From contig NC_134962.1 in assembly GCF_965638725.1 (NCBI RefSeq), forward strand, positions 8,067,501-8,131,500: 64,000 nucleotides of DNA, read 5' to 3'. Each line of letters begins with the position of its first letter. Within the stretch, counting starts at the first letter, position 1. The notes beneath the pieces are model-generated. The model ran no database searches. It saw only the letters and a program-made list of their open reading frames with translations, and was not told where the DNA came from. The position numbers and the translations under genes were made by a program. Positions 49,450-61,703 of this stretch are shown piece after piece. The stretch comes from Aptenodytes patagonicus (Eukaryota; Chordata; Aves; Sphenisciformes; Spheniscidae).

Positions 49450-51854
49450 ATATTACGGGCAACACGAATATATGTCTGGTCTGCCACACAACTCTGGGAA
49501 TGTACACGAAGGTGATCAAGCCATGGGACTGGATATATCATTATGTTACTTTGCTGGAAACGAAGGACCTCTTATAAATGTCAAGAACATTGACTCTATA
49601 CCTGTTAAAATATAATTAAAAAATGAAGTAGTTCTTATGTCTGCGTAGTAGCTACTTTTTAATGTTAATCACTGAGTCGCATTTAAAATCCTTTAAAAAC
49701 AGGAAATGATGTGAATGACTAAATGCCTTTGTTGTTCTTTAGTTATTACAGCACAGCAGAAGCCAATTAGGCTTGTTTTTCTCAATGCTAAGTAATAAAG
49801 TGGAATGCTCCTTTTTTCTGTAACCAGATTGCAATCCTCCACAGCATGGCATGATACAAAAACATCTCAGAAGTCACTGGGATGGGGAGCCTGATTCTGC
49901 ATTAATGAAAATTGTTTGCGTGACTGCTACCAACTTACAGTGGCCGAATGACAAGAACAAGTCTGAAGTGGAGTCAGGTAGGGAGGCACATTGCCCACGT
50001 GAATGCAATGTCTGAGACATGCTCCTGCTTTGCTGGAGTTCCTCCCTCTATCTAATTCTTTGCTATTGTGAATAAAGTACTGGGTTGGACCTGCCCAACC
50101 CATTATTTCTACCACGAATACCTAATAATGTGCACACTGAGCCACTGCTCTCTGTAGAAGTGCAGTGGAAGCATTTCCTTCCCCTTGCAGAGCATCCCAG
50201 GAGGACCTGAAAGTTGAATCTCAGGAAGAAAAAGCCATTTCTACTTGGCCCTGAAATGATATTCTTAGTTTCAGTCTCCAAAGGTCACTTTAGGGAACCG
50301 TAGTGGGATGTAGGTTTGGAACCATGTGGTCGCTGTGATCTCGCGTGTGCATTTCACAGCCCGACACTGCAAGTTGTGTTACGAGATTTACACTGTCACA
50401 GAACAGACCAAAGGTTTCTGCAGAATATTCCCTCCCACTTCCCTGCTATTTCATGGACTGATACCACACAGCTCAATATATCGTCTTAGCACAATGATTT
50501 GCATAATGATACCATAAGTGTGTTTGGGGGGAGGGAAAGAAAAGCAGAAACCCATGTAATAAATTCAATCAGACACATCTTTAACAATCCTTAGATAAAT
50601 TCTTGGAAAGAAAATGCCCAGGTTATCCCCTAATAAAACCACAGTTGGCAAACTAATATATCCTTCTGTGCTTCTCTTTTTCCTGATATGTTGAAGGAGA
50701 GTTTTAAGATGAAATTATCATTTGTTTTAGTACTTGTTTAATACCGCAGGCCTAATTAATTTTGCTACTTTAGGGGTTATCTTGGAAATAATATTCCATG
50801 ATGCTGTCCACTCCTAACTGACATATCTTACATGAACTGATTTCTCTGTTTATGGAGCAATAAATGCTTTTCCCTTAAGGAAGGAGATGAGAGAATTTTT
50901 CTGTTGCTTCTGGTTCATGTAAAATGACAATCAATGCCTCAATCTTTACAGAGTAATTCCAAAAGACAAACTTGGTCATACCTGACTGATAAGAAGAAAG
51001 GTGCTTTACTGAATATACTTGTGCATGATATAACAACCTGACACAGCAAAAAAATAGGAAAAAAAAATCTGATGGTTTAATTATGGATGGAAATACAGCT
51101 GCCTGGACACAGCTGAACGCCTGGCAGTTCCTGTCAGTAGCTGCAGCCACCACATGTTCACCACATACAAACATACTCGACTGACTAGAAGATGGAGGTT
51201 GGTGTATGGTCCAATAACCATGCTGAGGTCAGAATCCAATCTTAATGATGTAATGAAACCGTGATGCAATTCCTACATGTCACACATGCACACAGGCTCA
51301 CACAGAGACTATCAATGCCACCCCTTGGGTCTAAAATCAGAATTTCCATGCACACAAAAGAAGAATGTCCTAGCAGTAGAAATAGATAGCAATTTTATGT
51401 TTGCTGTGGAGCACTTATCAGAGACCAAGATCTCAAATTTACTTACATAAGCCTAAATTTTACAATAGGTCCCTGAACTAGTCTGATGTATCCAATGCAT
51501 AATTTTATGAAGCATATCAAGTAATATTTTTTAATTTATACTTATGTAGCAGTTCTTGCTCTGTGGGCTCAAAATCTCTTACAGACTATGTTATTGACAA
51601 CACTTCCCTTAAGTATTTGTTACCAACATAACAAGCCTTTCTCCGAATTGCAATGTCAGGAAGTTAATTTTTTTATATATGATACTGTCCACTACTGTTG
51701 TGTTTCTCTCAAAGAAAAACTGATTGTTGGGAACATGTCTATTGCATCTTCACGATATTTTCATTGCAATTAGCAATTTTCAGGTCAAACAAAAGTACAG
51801 TCCAGAGACCACAATTGAGCTGACTGGTCAGAGTGCATATTAAACACGTAACAG

Positions 51855-51895
51855 ACCAAGATTCAGATCTCACTCTGCCTAAATCGGAGGATAGT
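51855..51895. repeat. Possible ancient dispersed repeat fragment
   Basis: CCAAGATTCAGATCTCACTC followed by TGCCTAAATCGGAGGATAG resembles the start of the 'ccagattctgatctcacttacaccggtgtaaatc' family seen at 16957. Short match. Confidence 0.35.
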
Positions 51896-54509
51896 GTTGA
51901 GTGTGACCCTCCCAAATTTAACTACTGGGCCATTTTTGCTTTTGCAGTGGTTCTTGCTCTCCTGTGTCCCTGCTATGATTTTTTTAATGCTTTCTCACAC
52001 TGATGAGAAACAAATTATGAACGTATAAAATCTTGAAGTTTTTCACAGAGTGGAACTACTGTTTCCTGGCCAGCCCTGGTGTTAATTACTCCGTATGGTC
52101 TAGGTTTTTCCTTTAGCACAGGTACAGTGAAAACAGGGTTTCAAGGCTGAACAGCAGTTGAGACATTCATTTGACTAGCCAAGGTTCGGCATCCAGAATT
52201 GGAATTTAAAATGTAACGAGAAGAACCTCACACTTAAGCTTATAAGCTTTAACTTCTATTATGACACTCCCATTTGAACGGGTTGAATATGAAGCTAAAG
52301 TCTCTAATGCCTGCTAGACCTTTGGGATTGCCACTCACTTATGTCACCCACCTCATAGCTGCTCTTCTTCTAGCAATCCACCTGCTTTTCATTACTGTGA
52401 GATCAATATGACTGGTCAGGACTATCCATGGACCAACTTTGTCCACTAATGTCAGAAACAAGATCCCGTATCTCAACCAGCTTTATTGCAGTCATGCGAG
52501 CTGCTCGTGGCTCGCATTGCGTGGGCAGGCACTGCACTTCCAGTCACCCCGTTTGTTTTTTTTTTCAAGGAACAAGGAAATGGCAATGGCAGGCATGAAA
52601 ATGAAAAGCAGCAGGATTCATTCCTTTGGTATAAACACCACTCAGTTGCAAATGATTGCCATCTGAGTAGAAGTGTACAGACTGGGGCTGCAGAATGTCT
52701 ATAATTTGGGAGATAAAACGAATGACACCTCTTAAATAGAGAGGTAGGTGATAAGTAGGATGAGGTTAAAACGTAGGGAATACACCTTTAAATATTTTGT
52801 AGTTGAGAAAGAAGGGAGTGAGGAATTATAAGTTTTCTGAGCAATGAAAACAGTAAAGAAGTTAACTGGAAGATTTACTCCTAAAAATACTTAGGAATAG
52901 TAAAGATTTCTGCCTGTCCAGGCTAATACCATTGGACTGGGTTGTCCTCAAGAGTATGAAGTTTTCAGAAGATGGAGTTATAGGAGAGGAAGATGGGAAA
53001 GAGAGGACTTCTTATGCTAAATTTACTGTTATACAGAAATAATAACAGAACTGTTTGCTTTAAGGAAGGGCAAAAAGATGACCAAGATCAAAACAATAAA
53101 AAAAATTTCCAAGATCCAAAAAGAAGACTAAGAATATGATAAAAAAATCTGAAAAGAGTCAGCATATGCTGAAATATCATTTTACATTTGTAGGTCAGAA
53201 GTTTATGTTTGCAGTATCATGAAATGAATGTGTCGGGAGAAATACATCACTCTGATATCTTAGGGCTATTGGTAATGTATTCAATACAGTGATTAGTTTT
53301 ATTCAGATGATAGTAGTAGGTAGAAATTGTAATCCTTAAAACTAAAGAAAATGTTTTCCTCAATTATTCCCCCTCCCCGCAGTGTCTCTCTTTTTGTTAC
53401 AAGGGCTGTTAAGACCAAATTTTCAGCAACACACACGTGCAGAAAAATTACAAACATTGCAAAACAGAGCTACATATACCCTTCACGTTTGTGGGTATGA
53501 AAACTGTGCTAAATTAATGCCTGAATTAATGGCCATTGTGTTGGTCATTTGACTGCTTTTTTTTACTGCCTTTGTGCTTGTTGTATCCTGGAAGCTGTGC
53601 AAACAAATCAGGTGTGCAAATGAGACTGTAGTCAGGAAGATTTGGGTTTTTCTCTGTTACTTTATACTTTAATTTTTTTATGAGTCTCTTGTGTCTAGTT
53701 TTGTTTATAATGCCTTGTGGCAGATCCTATTTGTGACTTATCATTTTAAAGCAGTTTTTGTATTTCATCTCTGTAGAATTCCCTCTGGAGGATGCTACCA
53801 AGGAGGCTAATCATGCCAACAAAGCCTACTGTAGTAGAGGAACTTGGGAAAAGAAGCAAATTATGTTATTGCACATCTGCAGGAATGTCAAATTCACCTG
53901 GGCTGCTGCAATACATGTCCCTTTTTTTTTTTTTTTCCCAGAATGGGTGGAAATGATTCACAGTCACTCATGCTGTACATTACTACTTTCCCTGACATGT
54001 TGGATGAGAGAATCAGTGAGCAGACTTGGAGCAGGAAACTGAAACAGTGCTTTATGCACTTTTTGCCACACAATCCTTTTCAAAATCGGTTGAACTGTCC
54101 AGCAGGTTGACAGTGCCAATCATGGGGCATCGCACCCCAAAGTTGTCAACTGATCAAATAACTGCCTGAACACAGCAAAACACCTACCAGGATTCTAATA
54201 TTCTTGTATTAAAGGATATGAAAGATTTTCTTGTAATACGACAAAAATTCTCCATTTATTGTATATAAGCACCAAGCCAGAGACTGAGAGGACAAAACCT
54301 GACTTGTTATTTGGATCTAATTTGCCAATAGTTACAGGACAAAATTTAAACATGTATCTTGTGTACTTGATCTTTGAAATGAAATTGTAGTTGCAGTCCC
54401 ACAGCAATCTTCAAAACAAGGAGCACCAGCTGCTAAGGAAGCCCTGTGGTCTGGGGAGCAAGTGGGCACCTACAACAACAGAGATTCAGAGTCTATTCTT
54501 CATCCCACG

Positions 54510-54720
54510 ACTGATTTCTAGCATGCCCCTGCCAAATCACTCAGCCTCCTGTGCCGCTGCCCACTCTCTGCCTGCCTTGCTGTTTGTACTCAAAGCTCAT
54601 TAGGGCAAGGACTGTTTTGTTTTCCAAGATTTCTAGAAGGCTACTGTAATAGAAATAGCATTGGCTTGGTTCAAGAATGTTTGCAAACTGCTTAGGATGT
54701 ATGAATCAGAAATATTAAAG
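54510..54720 (+). mobile_element. MIR/CORE-SINE-like ancient repeat
   Basis: CTAGCATGCCCCTGCCAAAT followed by CACTCAGCCTCCTGTGCCGC resembles a MIR core. It continues with GTACTCAAAGCTCATTAGGG and CAAGGACTGTTTTG, the 'ttgtaagctctttggggcagggactgt' segment common in old amniote SINEs, and ends with CTACTGTAATAGAAATA. Old and diverged. Exact family not assigned. Confidence 0.5.
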
Positions 54721-54819
54721 TGTGATTGAGAATTAGCAATGGGTTGGAGGTGATGATACTAAGAAACCTAGGGGTACTTAATAAGTATATAGCTGTTCTC
54801 TATTCAAAGCATCAAATAG

Positions 54820-55083
54820 CTCCCTTTTCATGTCAGTACTGAGAAAAAACAAGAAGATAAAATCATTTCCCCTGAAGGACAGCCTACTGGAAAAGTGTCA
54901 TTCGTTCTTGACCCAGCCTCTAAACTCAGGCTTACTGGCAAAATGGTAGAGGAGTTAGCATATCATCTTGGGGTGTGCAGCAGTGCAGAAGAATTTGACA
55001 GCCTCCTGGATGAGTTCTCTATTTACCAACTCCTCGATACTGACAGTGTTATGAAAGGGCCAGTAAACACAGCAGTGCTCTAG
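54820..55083 (+). pseudogene. Coding relic resembling hAT-type transposase C-terminal region
   Basis: An 87-codon open stretch bounded by stops (TAG at 54817 and TAG at 55081), with no obvious start codon. The peptide has coding-like composition. It contains SFVLDPASKLRLTGKMVEEL, then CSSAEEFDSLLDEFSIYQLL, and the frame would resume after the terminal stop with FWGTVLG. The order 'LDP..., acidic EEFxSLLDEFxxYQL, then FWGxVL' resembles the segment before the C-terminal dimerisation region of hAT transposases or hAT-derived host proteins. The diagnostic catalytic and zinc-finger parts are absent. Downstream frames are broken. It may be a dead transposon remnant or a retrocopy fragment. The assignment is by pattern memory only. 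Confidence 0.42.
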
Positions 55084-56988
55084 TTCTGGGGCACTGTTCT
55101 TGGCAAGAAGCAGGCACTGGGGCTGATTTTTTTGTTTAGTTAGACTCATGTCAATTCCTTCGTGCTTGCCTAACTCAAAGAGGCAGAGCCTGAAAGACTT
55201 TTTGCAAAAATGTGAAAGACCAACTTATAATAGTGTCTAAAAAGCCAGTCCTGCCAAAAATATGTGTATTCAATGAGATTCTTAGCTGGTTAAAATGGAG
55301 AAACTTTATGCTGGCTTATAGCAGCGGAGTATCTGGTCTACCAACTTTTCTTTACTAGAAGTATGATATTGTGGTATCAATTAGCTTATGCCTTAAAGCA
55401 AGCATACATAGTTAAAAAAAAAGCATTCATACCTTGGCTTGGCTTGATCCATCCTGGAATTTGATTTAAAAGACAAACAAACAGCTCAATCTGAGTATGT
55501 GTATGCATCTTTTTTACAGGACAAGAACCTAAACTTGAACAGTTATTGAACTCTTCCTGCAACCCTTATCATCATAGAAAATGAGGTGCAAAAGAAGAAA
55601 TTATTTACAGGTAAAATATTCTGTATTATTAGTAATATTAATGCCAATATTCAACAAAATAACTAACCAAATTCTCAAATCTTAATTATAATTTTTCTAC
55701 AGGCTGAATCTAAATACTAGTATTACTCCAAGTATACTTAGTTTAGCAGTTCAGGTTTCCTCTAGAGCTAAAGGAGAAAGGTTGGTACTTAACTGAAGTG
55801 CTCTGAATATCCCACCGAAGGTTTATACCTTGCTCTCCTGGTTGCAGAGGGAGCCTAGACTCTAATTCAAGGACCTAGATTAAGTTCCTAGAGGTTAGAA
55901 TGCATGGATCACTCCCATCTGGCCCCAAAACAATCCCATGGTGTTTTTCACCCCAAAGTTGGTCACATTTCAGCAGAGGTGAAGACCCACTTGCCCAGCT
56001 GTGGGATGAATGTTTGTGTGCTTGAAGTTAATCAGATATGCAAGTGTTTGCCAGACTGAGCCCTACATTTGAAAATGACTTTAAAAATCTGTCAGTAGGA
56101 GGGGTAACATACAAGCTTATTATTTTACTTACTATTGCAAACTAACTGATCTAATAACTCATGGCATAATAATTCAGGATCTAGTTAGTCTAGGATGAGA
56201 TAAAAAAAACATCAAAAACATATGGAGCATAGCTTTTAATTGCTCTAAGACTCCCCCCCAGTCTTTTAGCGCTGTGAATTGTCTATTAATAAGTGACCAG
56301 AAAGCAGACAGAAGGATTGTATTTAAAGACATTTCTAACCATGTTTAGACCTCAGCATGATGGCTATCTTAAATTTGCCAGATGAAGCCTCTAAATGAAA
56401 TATTTCTCGTTCAGAATCTTCACAAATATGCAGATGTTTGTGAAGACAAATACAAGTTTGTTACGCTCCTGACATACTATCAATTTGTCAGCCTATCCTT
56501 TTGCACTTTGCAGCAGCAAATATGGCTTTGTGTAGCAACAGAAGGACCATCTTTCATTTCAGCTGAAGGCCACATTCTGCAGCTCAGTCAAATGTTTTAG
56601 ACAAATGCTCTTCATAAAATAAGGCAAATGTGTCCTTTTTTTGGTTTATAGGTGGTCAGCCGTTATTCTCTGTCAATGGATTATTATCAAAGATAAAACC
56701 TTAACAAGCATTTTCTTTTTCTACTCATTTTTAGGGTCATATTACAATCCATTGAAGTTTTGTGAATCTGAAGAAAAAAATCAGCGACAGGACTCACCAT
56801 CTGTTGCATAATGAAAGAGACATGTGAATAATAGAACGTCAGTTGAAAGAGTTGCAAGTGATCAAATGTTGTTCAGCACCTCAATAATATTTCCTCGGAA
56901 AAAAGGCTTGCTTCAGATATTTCAGCGTTACAAGTTTTTGTTTGTTTGTTTCTTTTGCTGTTGATTCCATAGCTGGGAGTGGAATTTA

Positions 56989-57011
56989 ATATATATATAC
57001 ACACACACACA
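56989..57011. repeat. (TA)n(CA)n compound microsatellite
   Basis: AT dinucleotides pass directly into CA dinucleotides. Simple repeat, likely length-variable. Confidence 0.88.
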
Positions 57012-58500
57012 AACCCCACATTTTTTTAATATATATATGGTCATGGGTTTCTCAAAAATGGCAATTCTTGGGGATAGTGACAACAATCACAGATACAGAC
57101 AGCTGCTCCCTTTGCTTTTGAAGTTCAAGGGCTATGGAGAATGTACATATACAGCTCGTTTTTATAGATTTGGGGTTGAATTCTTAATTTAAGTCCAAAT
57201 GCGCAGCTCACACAATCCTATCTTACTAAAGTTCTTTCTTTGACATGAATAAAGAACTGCGAGTTAATCCTTCAAAATATCCCAAAATAAAGGGCAGACC
57301 TGAACAGATTCAAGGCCAAAATGTTTTTCCCAGATGCCTTTTCAATTTTGGAAGAAAGAAGAATACAAAGTGCTTTAATATTTGATAAACTCGTCACCTG
57401 ATGGGAAGCCACTCTCCTGTAATGAATCCACAAACTATGTTTTACCATATATCCCTTAAGGCTACTGTAGAAATATTTTCTATGATGTTATTTAGAACAA
57501 GAATTGAGGTTATATGAGTCATAACTATCATTCCTAAGATGTCAGAGAGCTGATAAAAAAATAGACAATACTAAGTACTAATGCAAATAGCAGCATGGTC
57601 CATGGAAAAAGATGCCCGTTTCTATTTTAAGCAGCATTTTATCTAGCTACCAGTGTGTCTTTCCAAACTCGTTCTCTCACAAACCATATTGTGCAAGGCC
57701 TACACACTAAATAACTTTTCCACAGATATAAATCATAGCTTTTATAGTTCCATCAGAAACAAATCTGAACAATGGAGATACCAAAATATGGATGCAGTTA
57801 CGGCAGAATGACTCACTGCATCTATCTATATCTATAACTTAAATTTTTCCTTTCCATGTTCCAAACATTTCTGTCCTCAGCCATTTTGCAATAAGATGTA
57901 CCCATCTGCAAAGCATTCAGTGCTAGAAACTTTCCTTCATATAGTAGTCAAGTTCTATTTATATTAAACACATTTTACTAATTTTCACTTTCCTTCTGTA
58001 GAAACCTTGATAAGGAAAAACCTTCTCCTTGAATATTCAATCATTCATATTAATGGGCATTTTCTTGGAATGTTGTTGTTTTTTTCCCCTATGAGTACTG
58101 GCAAATTAAAAGTTCACAGAAGTATTCTGGTGCAATTTGTAGATCAACTGCACAGAATAGTGTGCCTTGCTACATTTCTAATGGGTTACAATTGAAATGC
58201 TACATTTTCATTTTCGACTGACAATGAAAAACACGAAGTAATATTCTAAGGCCAAAAATTATTGCTGGAACTTATGAGCAAGTCATTTCCTAACAGCTTT
58301 GTTCCTTGAATACTGTCTTATCAAAAGTGCCCAGGATTCTATTGAAGTGAACTGTTCTAATGAAAAAGAGCATTTGATGAACAGGCATGGCTGCAAACTC
58401 AATTCCACTCCCCTTCTTTCCAACTGTTTTCATCAGTAAAATAACCCAGGTGACCACAGATGAAAATATCTGAGTAAGATTTCTTTAGGATGACACGGGC

Positions 58501-58516
58501 TTTTTTTTTTTTTTTT
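58501..58516. repeat. T16 homopolymer
   Basis: Sixteen consecutive T residues followed by AAATTG. No retroposon body recognised on the opposite strand. Confidence 0.85.
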
Positions 58517-59189
58517 AAATTGTTCTTAAATTAGTTTCCTAAATATGGATGAAGGCATCTGATTTCTTTTCAGAAATACTGAGCCTAGAGCAAAATACAC
58601 ACAAGTCTTGTATGTCCTCAAACTATCTGCTCCAATTTTTTAAAGTTCTTAAGAAATAACATTTTAATACCAAATTCTGATGTTCCATATGTTGGAAGTG
58701 GAGCTTACCAATTATTACTGTTTTATTAGATTTAGTTGCCTCTTTGATCTCTTGTAACACTGTGCACTCAATATCTTTTTCTCCGATCCAGATGCTCAGA
58801 GTTTCACTCTACTAATATAGTTGTAGTCCTATTACTTGGAATTTCTGTACTTTTGATCTCACTGGTAGAGGCAGAGACATAATTACAGTAACAGATCAGG
58901 CTGCCTGCCAGTATCAATGGTAAATAACACTGAATGACTCATAGTTTCACAGTTATAACGTGGTTTACACATTTTGGTATGCAGCTGCCCGACAGACTTA
59001 GCCAGAATGTATACACAAGTGCCAAATCTTTCAGGACTACTTTTTTCTTTTTTTTTTTTTTCAGAGCAGGAGATCTGTGAGTTAATCAGCATCGGCCCTT
59101 CTTCTGGCAAAGAACTGAAATCAAGACAGGAAAGACTCTATTACAAGATGAGTTGCCTTAAAAAAAAATAAAATCATCCACTTAAGAAC

Positions 59190-59272
59190 CAAATTCAGGC
59201 CCAGCGTAGATGGGTGTGATTCCCTAGCATCACTAAATCCAGTTCTACTTTGAGCAGGTTAGGATTCAGCAT
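59190..59272. repeat. Ancient dispersed repeat copy
   Basis: CAAATTCAGGCCCAGCGTAG, ATGGGTGTGATTCC, an eroded centre, and AGCAGGTTAGGATTCAGC fit the 'aattcagccctggtgtaaatgggtgtaactcc...gttaggatttggc' repeat pattern. Confidence 0.5.
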
Positions 59273-59274
59273 TC

Positions 59275-60885
59275 AATTTGTCCATCAGAAGAGGGATGAG
59301 GACCACTCGCTCTTCCATGTTCACACACTCACCATGTGTGTGGGGAAGAACAGTGTGGGGCTGCAGGCTGGAAATCAAAGCACCGGGGTCCTGGGTGGGC
59401 ACAGCCCGCTTCCAGAGCGAGCCATTTGGCGTCGGCTGTGTGTTTTAACCACCACCCCATGCTTGCTGCTACAGTACTTTTGAAGACTGCCTTTGTGCCT
59501 TTCTGCAGAGCTCATTGAACGGGAGCTCTTCTTGAACTGGTTCTCAGATCATGGACTAAACAAAAATCCACAGGGCTAAGTGTTTACATGCGAGTGCAGT
59601 ATATACACAGCTCACAGCCATAGTGGTGAGAGTCGCCAGCTCTCTCTGCTTCTGGACTTGTTTTCCCCTCCTCGTTAAGTACCTATTGTTGCTCAGAGTA
59701 GCTTAAACACTGATAAGAAACAATCTGGGACTTTTATCAAGAAGTCCTTTTTAAAACTAAACTATTCCATCAACTCCTAAAGAAAGTGAACATGAGTGTC
59801 TTAACTCCTTAAAAGAAATCTGCAGCAAGATGAAACATTAAAATAAAAAAAATTAAGAATTTATGTGACTGGTGTTTATAATATTCATTTCAACAAGGCT
59901 GTCAATTAAATATTATTATGATCTCTGAAGTGAGATGCTATCTCTGCTTTTTCCAAAGCAGCAAAAACGCACATGCTAATGCAGTACAAGGAACTCTAAG
60001 TTTATGACCAGCAACAGCTGTAGCGTAACATGCAAAGATAACTCAAATCTCATGCTTCAGGGTACAAGAGAGATCACTGCGAGGGTCGGGAAGGACTTTT
60101 CTTTCTGATACAGAAACCTGTATAACAAGCTAGATATACTAGGAGGGTGGGAAGAAGTTGTCACAAAGCAATAGATCCAGGCCACCTGATACAGAAGTGA
60201 AGTTTTGTGGAGCAATCGAAAAATTTGTTATTTCCCTATGAGATTTACTGCACACCTGTGTGTTCCCACAGGCACACGTTCACGTTCTGCGTTGAGAGAT
60301 ATAGCTAATATATTTCACAACTTTAGGAGGATTATTAAACCTTCTCTACAATGTTTGAATGAGGGTATAATCATATATACACAACCCATAAATTATTTAT
60401 ATATATTTGTACAGATAATGTGTGTGTATATGTGTGTGTGTGTGTTATAAAATGCACATACTGGATATTAAACACACACATCTGTAAGTAAGCATTAGAG
60501 AAAGTTTGACGAAGCAACCTAATAAGTAGGTTACATTTTGTGATACATCTTACATCCCCGTTTCACTGCACTTTTCATTTTGCTGATAGCCAGTAATCAC
60601 CAGGTTAATTAAAAGGGGTCCAAAAACCCCGGGCGCTTGCCGAGGGCAGAAGTGTAGCGAGAGCCTGCCCTTGCTGGCACTGCTCTGCTACTCGGTGGCC
60701 CACGCCACTTACTACAGAACAGCAGCGGAAAAGGGAGAAGTTTTCCTTCCAAGGGATTCACAAGCACAATAAGATATTTACTGTATTTATCGCGGAGATC
60801 AAACCCACACACAGATGTCACATTTCTTGAATTCCATCAGTAGATCAGACAAGCAGTCTCTGGAAAGAGGACATTGCAGCCAGAA
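59275..60885. other. Gene-free unique sequence
   Basis: No supported gene. Contains a GT-rich simple repeat at 60419-60446 and a short GC-rich patch at 60625-60710. Confidence 0.65.
60419..60446. repeat. (TG)n microsatellite
   Basis: TG dinucleotides with one TATA interruption. Simple repeat. Confidence 0.88.
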
Positions 60886-60889
60886 AGTT

Positions 60890-61180
60890 CAGAGCGTGCA
60901 GGCGTTGGAGGGCCATTCCCGCTCCGTTTTCTGTCATGCACCCTGAGCCTTTGTTGTCTCCGCAATGCTGATAAATCAATCCATCAAAAAATTTCCTCAG
61001 TGAAACTCAATCAAGAAAGGTCATGTCAGCGGGAGAGGAACAGATTAAATTAGCATCAAATTAGACATGGAAAGTGAGTTCTGTCAAAATCATCACAGCG
61101 CTCAGCACAATTAGAATATGTTAATTATGCATTTCATTAAGGTAGTGCTCTTTGAATGCGAGATGAAATGTCAGTGGTGT
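60890..61180. promoter_or_regulatory. Candidate conserved noncoding element with HOX/PBX-like and POU-like words
   Basis: A complex, repeat-free block. TGATAAATCAATCCATCA at 60969-60986 reads on the minus strand as overlapping TGATGGAT and TGATTTAT, which resemble HOX-PBX sites. CCTTTGTTGTC at 60948-60958 is SOX-like. AGATTAAATTAGCATCAAAT and TTAATTATGCATTTCATTAA (61121-61140) are homeodomain/POU-like. Motif density and complexity are high for this window. Enhancer role is inference. Confidence 0.42.
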
Positions 61181-61652
61181 AGGCATCCGAAAAAAGGAAG
61201 ATTGCCAGGCACAACTTTCTCTAGACAATGTGTGACACCTTCATTAACATCAAGAATCACAAGTCTGTCTTGACTTTTTTGTAAAGTATTAAACCGTTAA
61301 CTGTTTGCTGGCACTCAGAGGAGGGAGAGCCATCCACATCCTCCTCTTGCTCAGCTCCGCCACCAGCTTTCTTGCCCTGCCAGGAGCCCTGGGGACTGCC
61401 GTGAGTGTCCAGTGGGCGCTGCAAAGGTAGTTGCGATTTAATGAAGCTTTTGCTGGGTGTGCCGAGGATAAGGCGGCTGCCCTAGGGGTACAGCTCTGGT
61501 GGGGGTGCCACGGTGGCTGATCTACTGTCGGGAAGAGAGGGTAAGATAAGGAAAGGCAGAGGGAGGGATGGAAGGAGGGGAAAGGGTGGAACAATTTTAT
61601 TTTGCCTCTGGTTGCAAGATATAATCAACCTAAAGGGGAGAGTGAGAGAGAC

Positions 61653-61703
61653 AGAGAGAAGGGGGGAGGGGGGGAAAGGAAAAAAAAAAAAAAAAAAGAG
61701 GGA
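61653..61703 (+). repeat. 51-bp pure polypurine tract
   Basis: Fifty-one uninterrupted purines: a GA-rich start, G6-A-G7, then a long A-run and GAGGGA. It sits in a broader purine-rich zone from about 61530. It could adopt triplex (H-DNA) or G-rich secondary structure. Confidence 0.9.

Larger units (their letters stand above)
47666..53740. other. Gene-free unique sequence
   Basis: No supported gene. A GC-richer patch lies at 48780-48900. An imperfect CTAG-rich palindrome sits at 49422-49449. A homeodomain-like AGCCAATTAGGCT word sits at 49761-49773. From about 52700 to 53160 the plus strand is unusually rich in A and G. Confidence 0.62.
55084..59185. other. Gene-free AT-rich sequence
   Basis: No supported gene. 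AT-rich throughout, with TA and CA simple repeats at 56989-57011 and a T16 run at 58501. Frames are at most 72 codons before 58.8 kb. Confidence 0.65.

Noticed and set aside
53758..54110. Overlapping frames of about 90 codons as the 5' part of the transposase relic
   Set aside because: Interrupted by a T-run and not recognisable as any transposase segment. No link to the 54.8-kb relic can be shown.
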